DNA of 64,000 bases from an uncultured Coriobacteriaceae bacterium (lineage in GTDB: Bacteria > Actinomycetota > Coriobacteriia > Coriobacteriales > Eggerthellaceae), in contig USAB01000001.1 in the NCBI GenBank assembly GCA_900552585.1, forward strand, positions 1 to 64,000, read 5' to 3'. The position numbers and the translations under genes are program-made. Positions 18,567 through 27,674 of the stretch are shown here, in pieces. The stretch's first letter is position 1; the number at the start of each line of letters is the position of its first letter. Below the pieces are notes generated by a model that saw nothing but the letters and a program-made list of their open reading frames with translations, had not been told where the DNA came from and did no database searches.

Positions 18567-19757
18567 TCAGCGCATGCCAACGGCCAGCATTTCGAAAGCG
18601 GCAACAACGCCGAGGAAAATGAAGTTGTACACTTCGAATTTACCTACGAAGCGGCTCATGGACCCCAGGCCGCTTTTCTGATACTGGCGCAGCGTGATCA
18701 GCGTGGCCATGGACGATATCGGCGTTCCCACTGCTCCGATGTTGGTTCCCAGCGCTACCGCCGCCCAGTTTTCCGTGAAGTGGGAAAGCAAGATGGCAGA
18801 CGGCACGTTGCTGATCACCTGGCTGCTGATCAGCGCGGTCGGGAACACCCCCAGCACCTGCATCAACCAATTCAGGAAGGACGCCACTGCTCCGATCTGG
18901 GCCACGTTACCGCTCATGACGAAGAAGCAGACAAATGTCAGGATCAGCGAGTAATCCGTTTTCGTGAATACATCGCGATCGACAATCGCCAAAGCGACCA
19001 CAATCACCAGCGCGCCCACCACATAGGAAATAGCGTTCACCGTCATCGCAATACAGATGCCGAACAGCACCAGATACAGTTCCACCCGATGCCGGGGTAT
19101 GCGAATCTCGTCGGGCTTCTTGTAGTGGAACTCGCCGGGATGAACCGTGGCGCAGCAGGCGTAGATCAGCGCCATGGAGAAGATCAACGGCGGAGCCATG
19201 GTCAGCACGAACTGCCCGAAATCCACGTTGAAGACGGAATACAGGTACAGGTTGTGCGGATTGCCGAACGGCAAAAGCATGCCGCCCAGATTCGCCGTGA
19301 GCGTGATCATGATGAACACGAAGGGAACTCGCTTCTCGCGGTGTACCGACTTCAACAGCAGCAGGGCAAGCGGAAGCACGGTAACAAGCGTCATATCGTT
19401 CGAAAGAACCATCGAGCAGCCCAAGGTAACCGTCACCAATGCAAACACCAGCGCACGCGTATTCGACACGCGCTCGACAATGGAGTGCGCCATAAATTCC
19501 AGGAACCCAGACGAATCGATAGCCTCCAGCACTGCCAAAATGCAGAACAGGCAGATGATGGTATGCCAATCAATGTACGACAGGTAGGCAGGCGACGGCG
19601 GAACGAATGCCATAGTGACCAGCGCCGCGATGGCGGATATCACCAGCATGGGATTACGGACGAACGTTCGCTCGGCCATGTGCTCCGCATGGCGCGCAAG
19701 CGCAAGGGCCCTATGGACTTCGGTGAATGTCTCTGAATCTTTCGGTATCGGCTTCAT
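18567..19757 (-). CDS. SLC13/ArsB-type anion permease
   Basis: A 396-residue ion-transporter superfamily protein with about ten membrane helices. The conserved GNPHN segment after NLGGMLLPF, the SNDMTLVTVLPLAL stretch and the second-half NVPSAILLSHF loop are typical of ArsB/NhaD/SLC13-like carriers (two inverted repeats). Substrate could be a dicarboxylate, arsenite or another anion; no metal-resistance genes are nearby. The start ATG 19757 has only a weak GAAAG site. The gene is convergent with MFS-CBS and shares its terminator region. Confidence 0.82.
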   Translation of the reverse strand: MKPIPKDSETFTEVHRALALARHAEHMAERTFVRNPMLVISAIAALVTMAFVPPSPAYLSYIDWHTIICLFCILAVLEAIDSSGFLEFMAHSIVERVSNTRALVFALVTVTLGCSMVLSNDMTLVTVLPLALLLLKSVHREKRVPFVFIMITLTANLGGMLLPFGNPHNLYLYSVFNVDFGQFVLTMAPPLIFSMALIYACCATVHPGEFHYKKPDEIRIPRHRVELYLVLFGICIAMTVNAISYVVGALVIVVALAIVDRDVFTKTDYSLILTFVCFFVMSGNVAQIGAVASFLNWLMQVLGVFPTALISSQVISNVPSAILLSHFTENWAAVALGTNIGAVGTPISSMATLITLRQYQKSGLGSMSRFVGKFEVYNFIFLGVVAAFEMLAVGMR

Positions 19758-20156
19758 GCTTTCATGATAGCAGCCGCCTCTGCGCAGCCGGGGGAATGAG
19801 GGTCGGCTTCTCCCGGTTCCGAGCCCCGACCGTGCGACTTCCTCATCGCGGCGCATGGGCTGCACACTTGGGACGGAAAGTCTTCGAACTGCCGTTTGAA
19901 GTGGCATTATGTCTTACTATTCGCCTATAGTATTTCTGCATAGAACCCGTTCGGCATCGTGTGTTTTACCGAAGTAAGGCTGTTCCATAATCAAGGCCAA
20001 TCAGGGTGCATTCGATAGCGATTCCCTGGGAAAAGAGCCGCTATCCAAGCCCTGATCGTTGTTGTGAAACGCCAACGCAATCTGTATTTGGGAGAGGCCG
20101 GGATAATGGCCCGGTTTATTGACAGGCGAGATTGTCGATAGGGGAAGGAGACCACC
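19758..20156. other. Intergenic region before secreted orphan
   Basis: A 399-bp gap between divergent genes. The last part contains two small hairpins (CCGGGATAATGGCCCGG near 20096 and ATTGACA/TGTCGAT at about 20119-20140) directly upstream of the ribosome site of the next gene. I see no RNA gene or credible ORF. Confidence 0.35.
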
Positions 20157-21125
20157 ATGACTACGCTGGGAAAGAGATTCGGCGTAGCGGCCGTCGCCGT
20201 GTTCGCCACTGCCCTGCTGGCCTTTGCGGCCACCATAGCAATGCCGGCGGAAGCGCAGGCGAAGACCGCGAGCTACAAGGTGCTGTACCAATTCAACAAC
20301 GGCGCCGACGTCAGCACGATGAATCTGGGCAAGCAGAAGGTGGGCAAGTACTACTTCACGTGGAAAGACCCGAAGTTGGCGAAAACCGTCGCTGAGTCGG
20401 GCCTGGCGAAGTACAGCACGAAGAAGAGCAAAGGCTATAAGAAGATTGCCAACAACATCATGTCCGGCATCGTCACGAATGGAACGCATGCGTATTACAT
20501 CAAATACAGCACTAAAGGCGCCACGCTGTATAAGAAGACGCTGAAGTCCGGCAAAACGAAGAAAGTGAAAGCACTCGGCAAGACCGGGTCCTACCGCTTT
20601 GGCGTTGCGAACGGCAAGTACGCGTACCTCACTCGCGAGAACATCGACTACATGAACAATACCGGCTCCGTGAGCACGTATCGCCTGAATTGCGCTACCG
20701 GCAGCGTCAAGCTCGTCGCGAAGAATTGCGATCTTGTCGATGCACAGAGCGGCTATGCCGTGGGCTTCTCGAAGGTCCAGCTCTTCGTCGATACCGAGCC
20801 GGTGACGCTGTACGAGTTCAACAAGTCCGGCACGCCGAAGAAGGTCAAGACCCTGACGAAGGCAGGCTATCGCACTTCCGTGAGCTTCGTGGGCAAGTAT
20901 GTGTACTACGGCGTTTACAACCCAACCAAGAATACGGCAAAACTGTACCGTGCAACCACCGCCGGCAAGAGCGTGAAGAAGATTGCCTCCACGAAAGCAA
21001 TGGGCATGTTGGCGTACCAGAATTTCAAGAGCACCACGTGCGAGATGTGGAAATACACGGACCGCGTCAAAATCTACAAGGTGACGTACAAGACGGGCAA
21101 GACGAAGTTCTCCCGGAACCTGTAA
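20157..21125 (+). CDS. Secreted lysine-rich protein of unknown function
   Basis: A 322-residue exported protein. Residues 1-36 form a signal peptide with likely cleavage after AEAQA. The mature part is Lys/Tyr/Thr-rich with repeated short strands such as KYYFTWKD, AYYIKYSTKG, KYAYLTREN and KYVYYGVYN, each followed by Lys-Thr turns. This spacing suggests a beta-propeller-like fold resembling DUF5050-type surface proteins, but identity is too weak for assignment. The start follows GGGGAAGGAG. No sortase motif or membrane anchor is seen, so it is either free or held by charge. Confidence 0.75.
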   Translation: MTTLGKRFGVAAVAVFATALLAFAATIAMPAEAQAKTASYKVLYQFNNGADVSTMNLGKQKVGKYYFTWKDPKLAKTVAESGLAKYSTKKSKGYKKIANNIMSGIVTNGTHAYYIKYSTKGATLYKKTLKSGKTKKVKALGKTGSYRFGVANGKYAYLTRENIDYMNNTGSVSTYRLNCATGSVKLVAKNCDLVDAQSGYAVGFSKVQLFVDTEPVTLYEFNKSGTPKKVKTLTKAGYRTSVSFVGKYVYYGVYNPTKNTAKLYRATTAGKSVKKIASTKAMGMLAYQNFKSTTCEMWKYTDRVKIYKVTYKTGKTKFSRNL

Positions 21126-21173
21126 AGCAACTAAGCAACGAACGCCGGGGACCTGCCGCTCCCGGCTTCCATT

Positions 21174-21206
21174 CCGGCACCCCATTCTCCGCGGATGGGG
21201 TGCCGG
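21174..21206. terminator. Hairpin between convergent genes
   Basis: A 12-bp stem CCGGCACCCCAT / ATGGGGTGCCGG lies between the secreted orphan and the HAD phosphatase gene. There is no long T run, but position and stability suit a bidirectional transcription stop. Confidence 0.6.
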
Positions 21207-21235
21207 TTGCCTTTGCGGGCCGGCACCGTACGCGG

Positions 21236-22030
21236 TTACCGCGCCTCCAACAGCACACGCAACTCGGCCTGCACGGCTTGCTCGCGATTCGTGCCCAACA
21301 CCTTTTCCGCCACATGCTTCAGCGCATTGCGGGCATTGCCCATCACATAGGGATGGCCTACATAGCGGAGCATGGCGTAATCGTTCATGGAGTCGCCGAA
21401 CGCCAGCACATCGCCGGGGTCTATGTTGTAATGCGCAAGCACGGCCTGAAGCCCGGTTGCTTTGTTGATGCCGCGCGGCACCACGTCAATCCACGTTCTG
21501 CCCGACGGCATGAACATGAAGGCATCGCCCAGCTCGCGTTCCAACACGTAGACCATGTCCATGATGTCGTCAGCGCGCTCATAGCATATGGCGGCCTTGA
21601 CAATGCCCACATCCGGGGCGGGAAGGCGCTGCACGCGAACGGCGCGCGGAAGGTCCTTATCGATTTCGCGCACGTAATGATCCAGGTCATCCAGCAGGAA
21701 CGTGTTCGTACGGTCGTACAGCGCCAGATGCAGGCAATCCAGCTGCGCGCACAGGTCGTACAAACGCTGCACGGAGCGCGACGAGAACACCTCGTAATCC
21801 AGCAGTATGCCCTCCGCATACACCTGTGTGCCCGCCGATGCCACATAGTCGATCCGATCGGCAATAGGACCGAAGAATTCGCGCAGCGTATCGTAGCGGC
21901 GTCCGGAGCTGGCACAGAAACGGATGCCCTTCTCTTGCAGTGCGGCAATCAACTTGAATGTTCCTTCCGGAACCTGCGAATGCTCGTCGAGCAGCGTACC
22001 GTCCATGTCAGAAGTAATCAGCCTGATCAT
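21236..22030 (-). CDS. HAD-superfamily Cof-type phosphatase
   Basis: A 264-residue Cof/type IIB HAD hydrolase. Motif I is ITSDMDGTLLD, motif II lies in CASSGRRYDTL, and motif IV is ALGDSMND-like (AFGDSMNDYAMLRYVG). A large C2-type cap separates the motifs. These enzymes dephosphorylate sugar phosphates or other small phosphorylated metabolites; the substrate is not predictable. The start ATG 22030 has AAGGAGG five bases upstream. Confidence 0.92.
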   Translation of the reverse strand: MIRLITSDMDGTLLDEHSQVPEGTFKLIAALQEKGIRFCASSGRRYDTLREFFGPIADRIDYVASAGTQVYAEGILLDYEVFSSRSVQRLYDLCAQLDCLHLALYDRTNTFLLDDLDHYVREIDKDLPRAVRVQRLPAPDVGIVKAAICYERADDIMDMVYVLERELGDAFMFMPSGRTWIDVVPRGINKATGLQAVLAHYNIDPGDVLAFGDSMNDYAMLRYVGHPYVMGNARNALKHVAEKVLGTNREQAVQAELRVLLEAR

Positions 22031-22211
22031 AGGCCTCCTTCGCCAAAAGCAACCTTGTGCGGAGCGGATGCCGCACGTGAACCCTTCGGCAAACGTAGCA
22101 CACTGGTTTCGCTACGTTTCCCCTGATGGGGAGTGATTGCAATTCGCTGATGTAAAATTTGCACGGAGCGGACAAACCCGAATCAGCGGCAGAGCGCCTT
22201 CGCCGCACCCG

Positions 22212-22817
22212 TTATAGCTTGAATCCCTCCAACAGCTTCCGACGCTCATCCAGCGACATCTTGTCCACACCGGAAAACGAATGCCAATGGAACTTCGCGA
22301 TGCCCGTCTTGCGGCAGAGGCCCACGCTCAGCGCCTTTACCACGGGCTTGCCGAATACCAGGCCGTACAGTGCCTTCGGCGTACCCATGGTTGTCACCGC
22401 AAATACTTCCGCGTTCGACTTCAGGCGCGTCTTCATGGATCGGCCGTCCTCCGATTGCGAATACAGCAGGTTCTTGGCATATACCTTGTCTAGGAAGCCC
22501 TTCGTCCGCGCCGGCATAAGCTCCCACCAAACGGGAAACACGAACACGATCCGGTCGGCTTCCAACATGCGCCGCTGATAGTCGGCCACCTGAGCATTCA
22601 TGGGAACCCCTTTGCGCCAATTCGCAAGATCTTCCTTGCTCATAGCCGGATCGAACCCATCGGCGTCAAGGTCCGCAAGGTCCACCGTCGCACCCCGTTC
22701 GCGCTCCGTATCCGTAATGCGTTTACACAGCGCAGCGCTGAACGATCGATTATGGGACTCGTTGTTGCACGCTTGAGCACCATAGGGATGATCGAAAACG
22801 ATCATGGTCTTCGTCAT
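22212..22817 (-). CDS. NAD(P)H-dependent flavodoxin-fold oxidoreductase
   Basis: A 201-residue protein of the NQO1/MdaB/KefF-like flavodoxin-fold group. The N-terminal strand KTMIVFDHPY is followed by SHNRSFSAAL; the FMN-loop region is RIVFVFPVWWELMPARTKGFLDKVY. The usual role is two-electron reduction of quinones or other electrophiles. It is divergent from a TetR regulator; the 150-bp gap holds a palindrome that overlaps its leader, so induction by TetR release is likely. Confidence 0.9.
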   Translation of the reverse strand: MTKTMIVFDHPYGAQACNNESHNRSFSAALCKRITDTERERGATVDLADLDADGFDPAMSKEDLANWRKGVPMNAQVADYQRRMLEADRIVFVFPVWWELMPARTKGFLDKVYAKNLLYSQSEDGRSMKTRLKSNAEVFAVTTMGTPKALYGLVFGKPVVKALSVGLCRKTGIAKFHWHSFSGVDKMSLDERRKLLEGFKL

Positions 22818-22828
22818 GACAGCATCCT

Positions 22829-22854
22829 TTCATTGACATCTGTCTCTTAATGAA
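22829..22854. promoter_or_regulatory. Candidate TetR operator
   Basis: Nested inverted repeat: TTCATT (22829-22834), the palindrome GACATCTGTC (22835-22844), and AATGAA (22849-22854). It lies just upstream of the reductase start at 22817, within the gap shared with the divergent tetR gene. Binding is inferred from symmetry and position. Confidence 0.5.
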
Positions 22855-22967
22855 CTATGCGTACGGTACGAAAGGATATTCCCCACAAACAGGTACATTT
22901 GAGACCCTCTGCCACGTAAGTGACAAATCGGCCGATATGCCAACGAACATCCATAGGGAGCATGGGT

Positions 22968-23588
22968 ATGGACCTGAGAAAAGAACGCACATTGAAGCTG
23001 CTAAGCGAAAGCCTGGTTTCCCTGTTGCATGAGAAAGCCTATTCAAGCATCACCGTGTCCGAAATCTGCGAAAACGCCATGGTGCGCCGCGCCACGTTCT
23101 ACCGCCATTTCACTGGGAAGGACGATCTATTCGCTTACGCGGTGACCGCTCGCCGCTCGCAGCTGGACGCGCAGATAGACCCCCATGGCACGCTGCCGCT
23201 ACCGGAATACTGCCATCGTATGACAAGCGAATTCCTTCGGTTGGCAAGCGGGCATCGTGTCATGCTGAGCACACGCGCGCTGACGCCGGAGTTCGCCTTC
23301 ATGAAATCGCTGCTTGCAACCGAGCTGGGCAAACGCTTCGCGCAGAAGCTGGCTCAGCGCGCCGGGCAGGATAATCCCAGCCCCAAGGCGCAAGAACTTG
23401 CTGCATTCTATGCAAACGGCCTGGTGGGGATTGTAGAAGAGCACGTGAAGACCCAGGGAGAGGAACACAGCGAGAAGCTGCTTGCGCTTATCGACGAGAT
23501 TGCCCAGCGCCTCTTCCTTCAAGAAGCCGACCTGCAGGACGCGCTTGCGGAAAGCAGCGAGTCCAGCCCGAACAACCATCGGGCGTAG
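22968..23588 (+). CDS. TetR-family transcriptional regulator
   Basis: A 206-residue regulator. The N-terminal helix-turn-helix reads TLKLLSESLVSLLHEKAYSSITVSEICENAMVRRATFYRHF, covering residues about 6-48, followed by the TetR core GKDDLFAYAV. The C-terminal ligand domain is helical and not informative. ATG 22968 is chosen because AGGGAG lies seven bases upstream; the longer frame lacks a better site. It probably represses the divergent flavodoxin-fold reductase gene. Confidence 0.9.
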   Translation: MDLRKERTLKLLSESLVSLLHEKAYSSITVSEICENAMVRRATFYRHFTGKDDLFAYAVTARRSQLDAQIDPHGTLPLPEYCHRMTSEFLRLASGHRVMLSTRALTPEFAFMKSLLATELGKRFAQKLAQRAGQDNPSPKAQELAAFYANGLVGIVEEHVKTQGEEHSEKLLALIDEIAQRLFLQEADLQDALAESSESSPNNHRA

Positions 23589-23611
23589 TGGCAATAGGAC
23601 AGCATCATGCA

Positions 23612-24091
23612 CTATTCGTAATGCTTGCCTGCGATATCGGTCGAGCGAATCTTCCCGATGCACGTGCGCCTCAGCGACGCCTCCGGGTAGGAATAATCCA
23701 CCGGCCTGCCTTCTGCCTGCTCGATGATAAGGTCCAGCGCATGCGCCTTTTCGGCGTCGTCTTCCACGAACTCCACTTCGCCGCTGCCTGTCACGCTGTC
23801 GAAATGCCAGCCGTATTTGCAGGGATTCTCCGGCGTTCCCGGCACCAGGCGCCCGTCGCAATCCATTTCGAAGAACACGCTCGGATCATCCTTCAGGACA
23901 TCAATCTTGCGACCTGCCCGGGCGCTGTGGAAATACAAGATCAGCGCATCGCCATCGCGTTCGTACCCGTAATTTAGCGCCACCACATACGGTTTCCCAT
24001 GGTCGACCATTCCCAAGCGCAGCACGCCACACCGGTCCACAACATCGAATACGGCATCTATATCCGTAATCTCGCGATCTTTCCGCCTCAT
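23612..24091 (-). CDS. Pyridoxamine 5'-phosphate oxidase-like (NimA-type) flavin protein
   Basis: A 159-residue split-barrel flavin-binding protein. It begins MRRKDREITD, then shows CGVLRLGMVDHGKPYVVALNYG and LYFHSARAGRKID, the hallmark of the NimA/PNPOx-like group, and VTGSGEVEFVEDD. Members include nitroimidazole reductases, but most are uncharacterised. The start at 24091 has GGAGG five bases upstream; MEALMRRK at 24103 is the alternative. It ends 23 bp after the convergent tetR gene. Confidence 0.85.
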   Translation of the reverse strand: MRRKDREITDIDAVFDVVDRCGVLRLGMVDHGKPYVVALNYGYERDGDALILYFHSARAGRKIDVLKDDPSVFFEMDCDGRLVPGTPENPCKYGWHFDSVTGSGEVEFVEDDAEKAHALDLIIEQAEGRPVDYSYPEASLRRTCIGKIRSTDIAGKHYE

Positions 24092-24116
24092 GAGCGCCTC
24101 CATTCCGCACGCCGGG

Positions 24117-24818
24117 TTATGCGTTGATGCGCTGCGCCTTGCGCGACGCATGCTTCGCTGCCAACATGCCAACCACTACAAATACCACCAGATACAGCAT
24201 GAACAGATCGTCGGTATACGATGCCAGGTAATCGTACAGACCATGGCAGAGCAGCGGCGCCACAAGCGCACACAGCCCGAAGAACAGCATGCGCAGCCCG
24301 TGGCCGAGCGTGGCGGATCGCCGCGCCAGCCCGTAGAAATAGCCCATGAACACGGCGAACACACAGTGGCCCGGAATGGCGGTGAACGCACGGACGAAGG
24401 CGGTACCCATGCCGTATTGCCACACATAGCCGATGTTCTCCGCAATCGCAAAGCCCAGCCCCACGAACACCGCATACACGATGCCGTCAAACACGTAGTC
24501 GAAGTTCGGGTCGCGCCACGTGCGCCACCCCAGGAAGCAGTACTTGCACCCTTCCTCCACCAGGGCGATAATCAGGAAATTCTCGACGATCTCCGGGCTC
24601 AGCGTCACTCCCTTCGCAATGGTCAACGAAGAGCCGCCGATCGTCCCCATACCAACGTACTCGAAAAACCCTGCGAGCAAGGTAGACAACCCGCCCATTA
24701 CCAGCAGCACCAGCAGCAAACCCGCCGGCTCTTTCTCAACGGGATCCAGATGATACACGTACCCCAGCAGTATCAACGCCGGGATGATGGCGGACAGCGT
24801 GAGCGGGTCGATGATCAT
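24117..24818 (-). CDS. PrsW-family intramembrane metalloprotease
   Basis: A 233-residue polytopic membrane protein. The active-site motif appears as VEEGCKY, followed by the second motif GLGFAIAENIGYV and a third motif with His in FTAIPGHCVFAVFMG and CHGLYDY. This matches PrsW glutamic-type/metalloproteases of the CAAX-protease superfamily, which cut membrane-bound anti-sigma factors or other membrane proteins. No sigma/anti-sigma pair is nearby. The start ATG 24818 follows AAGGAGAT. Confidence 0.88.
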   Translation of the reverse strand: MIIDPLTLSAIIPALILLGYVYHLDPVEKEPAGLLLVLLVMGGLSTLLAGFFEYVGMGTIGGSSLTIAKGVTLSPEIVENFLIIALVEEGCKYCFLGWRTWRDPNFDYVFDGIVYAVFVGLGFAIAENIGYVWQYGMGTAFVRAFTAIPGHCVFAVFMGYFYGLARRSATLGHGLRMLFFGLCALVAPLLCHGLYDYLASYTDDLFMLYLVVFVVVGMLAAKHASRKAQRINA

Positions 24819-24938
24819 CCGATCTCCTTCGGTCTTATGCGCATACGCGGTTGCACCTGCCCATTGTACGGCAGCAGGCGCGCCCACAAGGAATGCCCGG
24901 AGCCTTCCACCCCGAAGACCCGAAGGGCAACGGTCGCG

Positions 24939-26627
24939 CTAGGGGAGCAACGCCAGAAACCAATCCAAGACCTGGAAACGATACGCATAGGTCAGGTTCA
25001 GGTCGTTCGGCACTAGGAACAGCACCGCACAGGCGGCAATGCCGAACGCGCTCAGGAACCGGACGGCATCCAGGAAGAAAGCGCGCTTACGCCCTTGCAA
25101 GCTGTCGTTCATGGCGCAGATGCAGGTAAACGCACCGATGCACACCAGCCACAGCAGGTCCGATTTGTAGCGTTCCAATAGATACGGCGCGCCGATGGTC
25201 TGCGCCATGATGATCAGCGACGCAACTATCACGGCCGCCGCAGCGAAAATGCGCATCTGCCGCGCCCGTTCGGACGTGCGCCAGAAGTGTCCGAAGAACA
25301 CGGCGAACACCGCCAGCAACAACGGGTACTCCCAAAAGAAACCGGGGAATTGAAGGTACTTGATCAGGCCGAACGTGCAGCAAAGGAACTGGAACGGCAT
25401 ATTGCTGTTCGCCACTCGCTGCAACAGATTCCCGTACTGATGCTGGTCGGCGCTGGTAAGCTGGTACGATTGGCCGAACTCGAAGACGCTGTCGAATCGG
25501 GCATAGTTGTACGCCATCAGCGCGCCGATGATGATCACGTACGGCAAAGCCGCCAACAGCAACCGTCCGACCAACTTGCCCGAAAGCCGCTTCGTCTTCA
25601 GAAATTCAATGAGCAACGGCACCACCATCAGGTTCGCAATGGCCACCGTCGGACGGCAACCGACGGTAAGCGCACCGCAAAGCGCACCCAGTGCAGCAAG
25701 CCCGATCTGCCGCCATTCGCACGAGGTTTCCCAAACGGCGCGGGCAAAGCAATACAGCCCCCAAGTTTGAAAGCACACCCCTGCAGAAATGGCCGTGCAG
25801 TACAGAGCCGGCGCCTCGGAAAAATACCAGGTGCTTATCAGGGCCAACGCGGCGAATAGCAGATAGAACACGGGCACGGGAATTGCCCGGAAAAACCTCC
25901 GAGAGATCAGCTTCATCAAGAAGAACAACCCGATGATGTAAATTGCCGTGAACAGCTGGGTAGCATGGTAGGAGGCAAGCGAGTATCCGGTAATCAGCTT
26001 ATAGGGCACGAAAACCAATACGGCGGGAACCACGCCGAAGTACATGTAGTACTTGCCGTTGTAGTATGCGCTATCCCAATGGACATGCACTCCCAGAGCC
26101 CTGCGCATTTGCGTATCGTACGGGTTCTCCATTTCGTCGAGCGTCTTGTTCGGCGCGTAATCCAGGTAAAGATGCCCTTCTATCAGCGAATTCGCCATGA
26201 GTTCGTACTCGTTGCGTTGATGGGAATGGGATCCTTCACCGGTCCAGGTGGAATTGAGGCCCATGGGAAGCGCGGCAACCAAGACGACGCAGGCCACAAC
26301 GACAATCGAGCTTAGACGGGGCAAATCGCCCGGCACCCGCACCTTTCCTGCAGCATGCAGAGCGCCCACGTTTGCAGCATGTGGAACGCTCACGCCCGTC
26401 AAGTGCGCCGCCTCGTGCATGGGAACATGGTTGTACGTCACCTTAGGGCGGCGATGCTTTTCAATGGGAATGGAGACAATCGCCATCACCGCGAAAAGCA
26501 CAGCAAGCGCGGCGACCACGAATACGTGCGCCGCAAGCATAATGAGGGCAGTCAGCACGGCGAAGAGCGCCGCCGCTGCCCGGACTCGAAGGCTCATCCT
26601 TCTCCCCCATAACGAATTGTTCGACAT
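24939..26627 (-). CDS. Large polytopic membrane protein, glycosyltransferase-like
   Basis: A 562-residue membrane protein with about twelve helices. A long loop after the third helix (residues about 130-205) is rich in His, Tyr and Asp (GEGSHSHQRNEYELMANSL), as in lipid-linked glycosyltransferases of GT-C fold, and PNKTLDEMENPYD resembles the first extracellular loop. No clear DxD motif is seen, so the family call is tentative. Two starts are plausible: ATG 26627 (GAAGG ten bases upstream) and ATG 26597 (GGGGGAG four bases upstream). It is read alone, upstream of prsW. Confidence 0.6.
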   Translation of the reverse strand: MSNNSLWGRRMSLRVRAAAALFAVLTALIMLAAHVFVVAALAVLFAVMAIVSIPIEKHRRPKVTYNHVPMHEAAHLTGVSVPHAANVGALHAAGKVRVPGDLPRLSSIVVVACVVLVAALPMGLNSTWTGEGSHSHQRNEYELMANSLIEGHLYLDYAPNKTLDEMENPYDTQMRRALGVHVHWDSAYYNGKYYMYFGVVPAVLVFVPYKLITGYSLASYHATQLFTAIYIIGLFFLMKLISRRFFRAIPVPVFYLLFAALALISTWYFSEAPALYCTAISAGVCFQTWGLYCFARAVWETSCEWRQIGLAALGALCGALTVGCRPTVAIANLMVVPLLIEFLKTKRLSGKLVGRLLLAALPYVIIIGALMAYNYARFDSVFEFGQSYQLTSADQHQYGNLLQRVANSNMPFQFLCCTFGLIKYLQFPGFFWEYPLLLAVFAVFFGHFWRTSERARQMRIFAAAAVIVASLIIMAQTIGAPYLLERYKSDLLWLVCIGAFTCICAMNDSLQGRKRAFFLDAVRFLSAFGIAACAVLFLVPNDLNLTYAYRFQVLDWFLALLP

Positions 26628-26909
26628 TAAGCCATCGCCTTCGCAGTGCCCCGACGAAACAATACGCCCGATCAACGCGCATCCGCCACCCGCGAACCCC
26701 GCGGAGCGGACGTGCGAAGGCAATCGTGACTTGGTGGCGCATTGTAACCCGATGCCTTCCGCCCTACTGCATCGTGCATGAATATTTACAATTCCTTGTT
26801 TGATTTAATAAACAACTGCCATCCGACATATGCCGCCCTGGTTTCGGCAGGGCGAACCATCGAGCGGCTTCGCGAAATGTTCGCGCCCTTCTTTCACCTG
26901 CGCCTTGGA

Positions 26910-27521
26910 CTATACCGACGCGTGGTCCGGATGGAACGGGCATGCCGCACCCATGCAGGCGGAGTTGTCTCCCATCGAACGGCACGACGGCACATCGGAC
27001 GGCATTTCGAGCACCTTGCCAAACTGTTCGTTGAAGAATGCAGTTGCCTCGTGGATCGCAATGCGCGAATCCCGCTTGCAGCAGCGCGGCGATCCCGCCC
27101 GCGCAATCTTCCCCAACGCTCGGGAGACAAGTATCTGCCCCTCCGTCCAGCCCTCCTTCTTCAACGGCGCATTCTGGGAAATGATTGCGTACGCCATACC
27201 CACAGATGCCGCTGCGCCGCAAACACCCCATCTGGCGCACGCGCCGCCCGGCACGCACCGAGAGCGTTCGCGAAGATCTGTCAAATCGGCTGCCAGGCGT
27301 TCGCTGCTACCGGGTTCCCCTTGGACTGCCCGGAAGCACGTGAGCATTACCGCACCGTCTATGTAATGGTGTATCGGGCCGAACGACACGCACCGAGGAT
27401 TGACGGAAATTGCTTCGAATAGCCTGCTCGGACAGGTTTCCCGCTCTTCCTCATACGCCCTTATGCACATCTCGGTTATCCAAGCTCCCTCATCTTGGTG
27501 CTCTTGCGTTTCCTTTTTCAT
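26910..27521 (-). CDS. DUF5714 cysteine-rich protein
   Basis: A 203-residue protein with the DUF5714 signature CVPGGACARWGVCGAAASVGMAYA in the middle (I cite only its start CVPGGACARWGVCGA) and further conserved Cys in GSPRCCKRDSR and near the C-terminus. The Cys spacing suggests a metal or redox site; the family is often found in anaerobes near methyltransferases or SAM enzymes, none of which is here. The start has AAGGGGGAT nine bases upstream. Function unknown. Confidence 0.75.
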   Translation of the reverse strand: MKKETQEHQDEGAWITEMCIRAYEEERETCPSRLFEAISVNPRCVSFGPIHHYIDGAVMLTCFRAVQGEPGSSERLAADLTDLRERSRCVPGGACARWGVCGAAASVGMAYAIISQNAPLKKEGWTEGQILVSRALGKIARAGSPRCCKRDSRIAIHEATAFFNEQFGKVLEMPSDVPSCRSMGDNSACMGAACPFHPDHASV

Positions 27522-27674
27522 GCCAATCCCCCTTCAGAAGCGCCAAAAGCCATCTTATCGTGCCGTATGCCGCCGAATCCGAACCTCGCCGGATTCCGCT
27601 GCGACGGCCATACCATAGTCCGCTGCCCAGTCCATCAGACACATTACGATATCTGTAGTTTTTACCATTCAGCC

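Noticed and set aside
18519..19736. Long plus-strand frame opposite the SLC13-like gene
   Set aside because: Charged, low-similarity product opposite a conserved transporter; a shadow frame.
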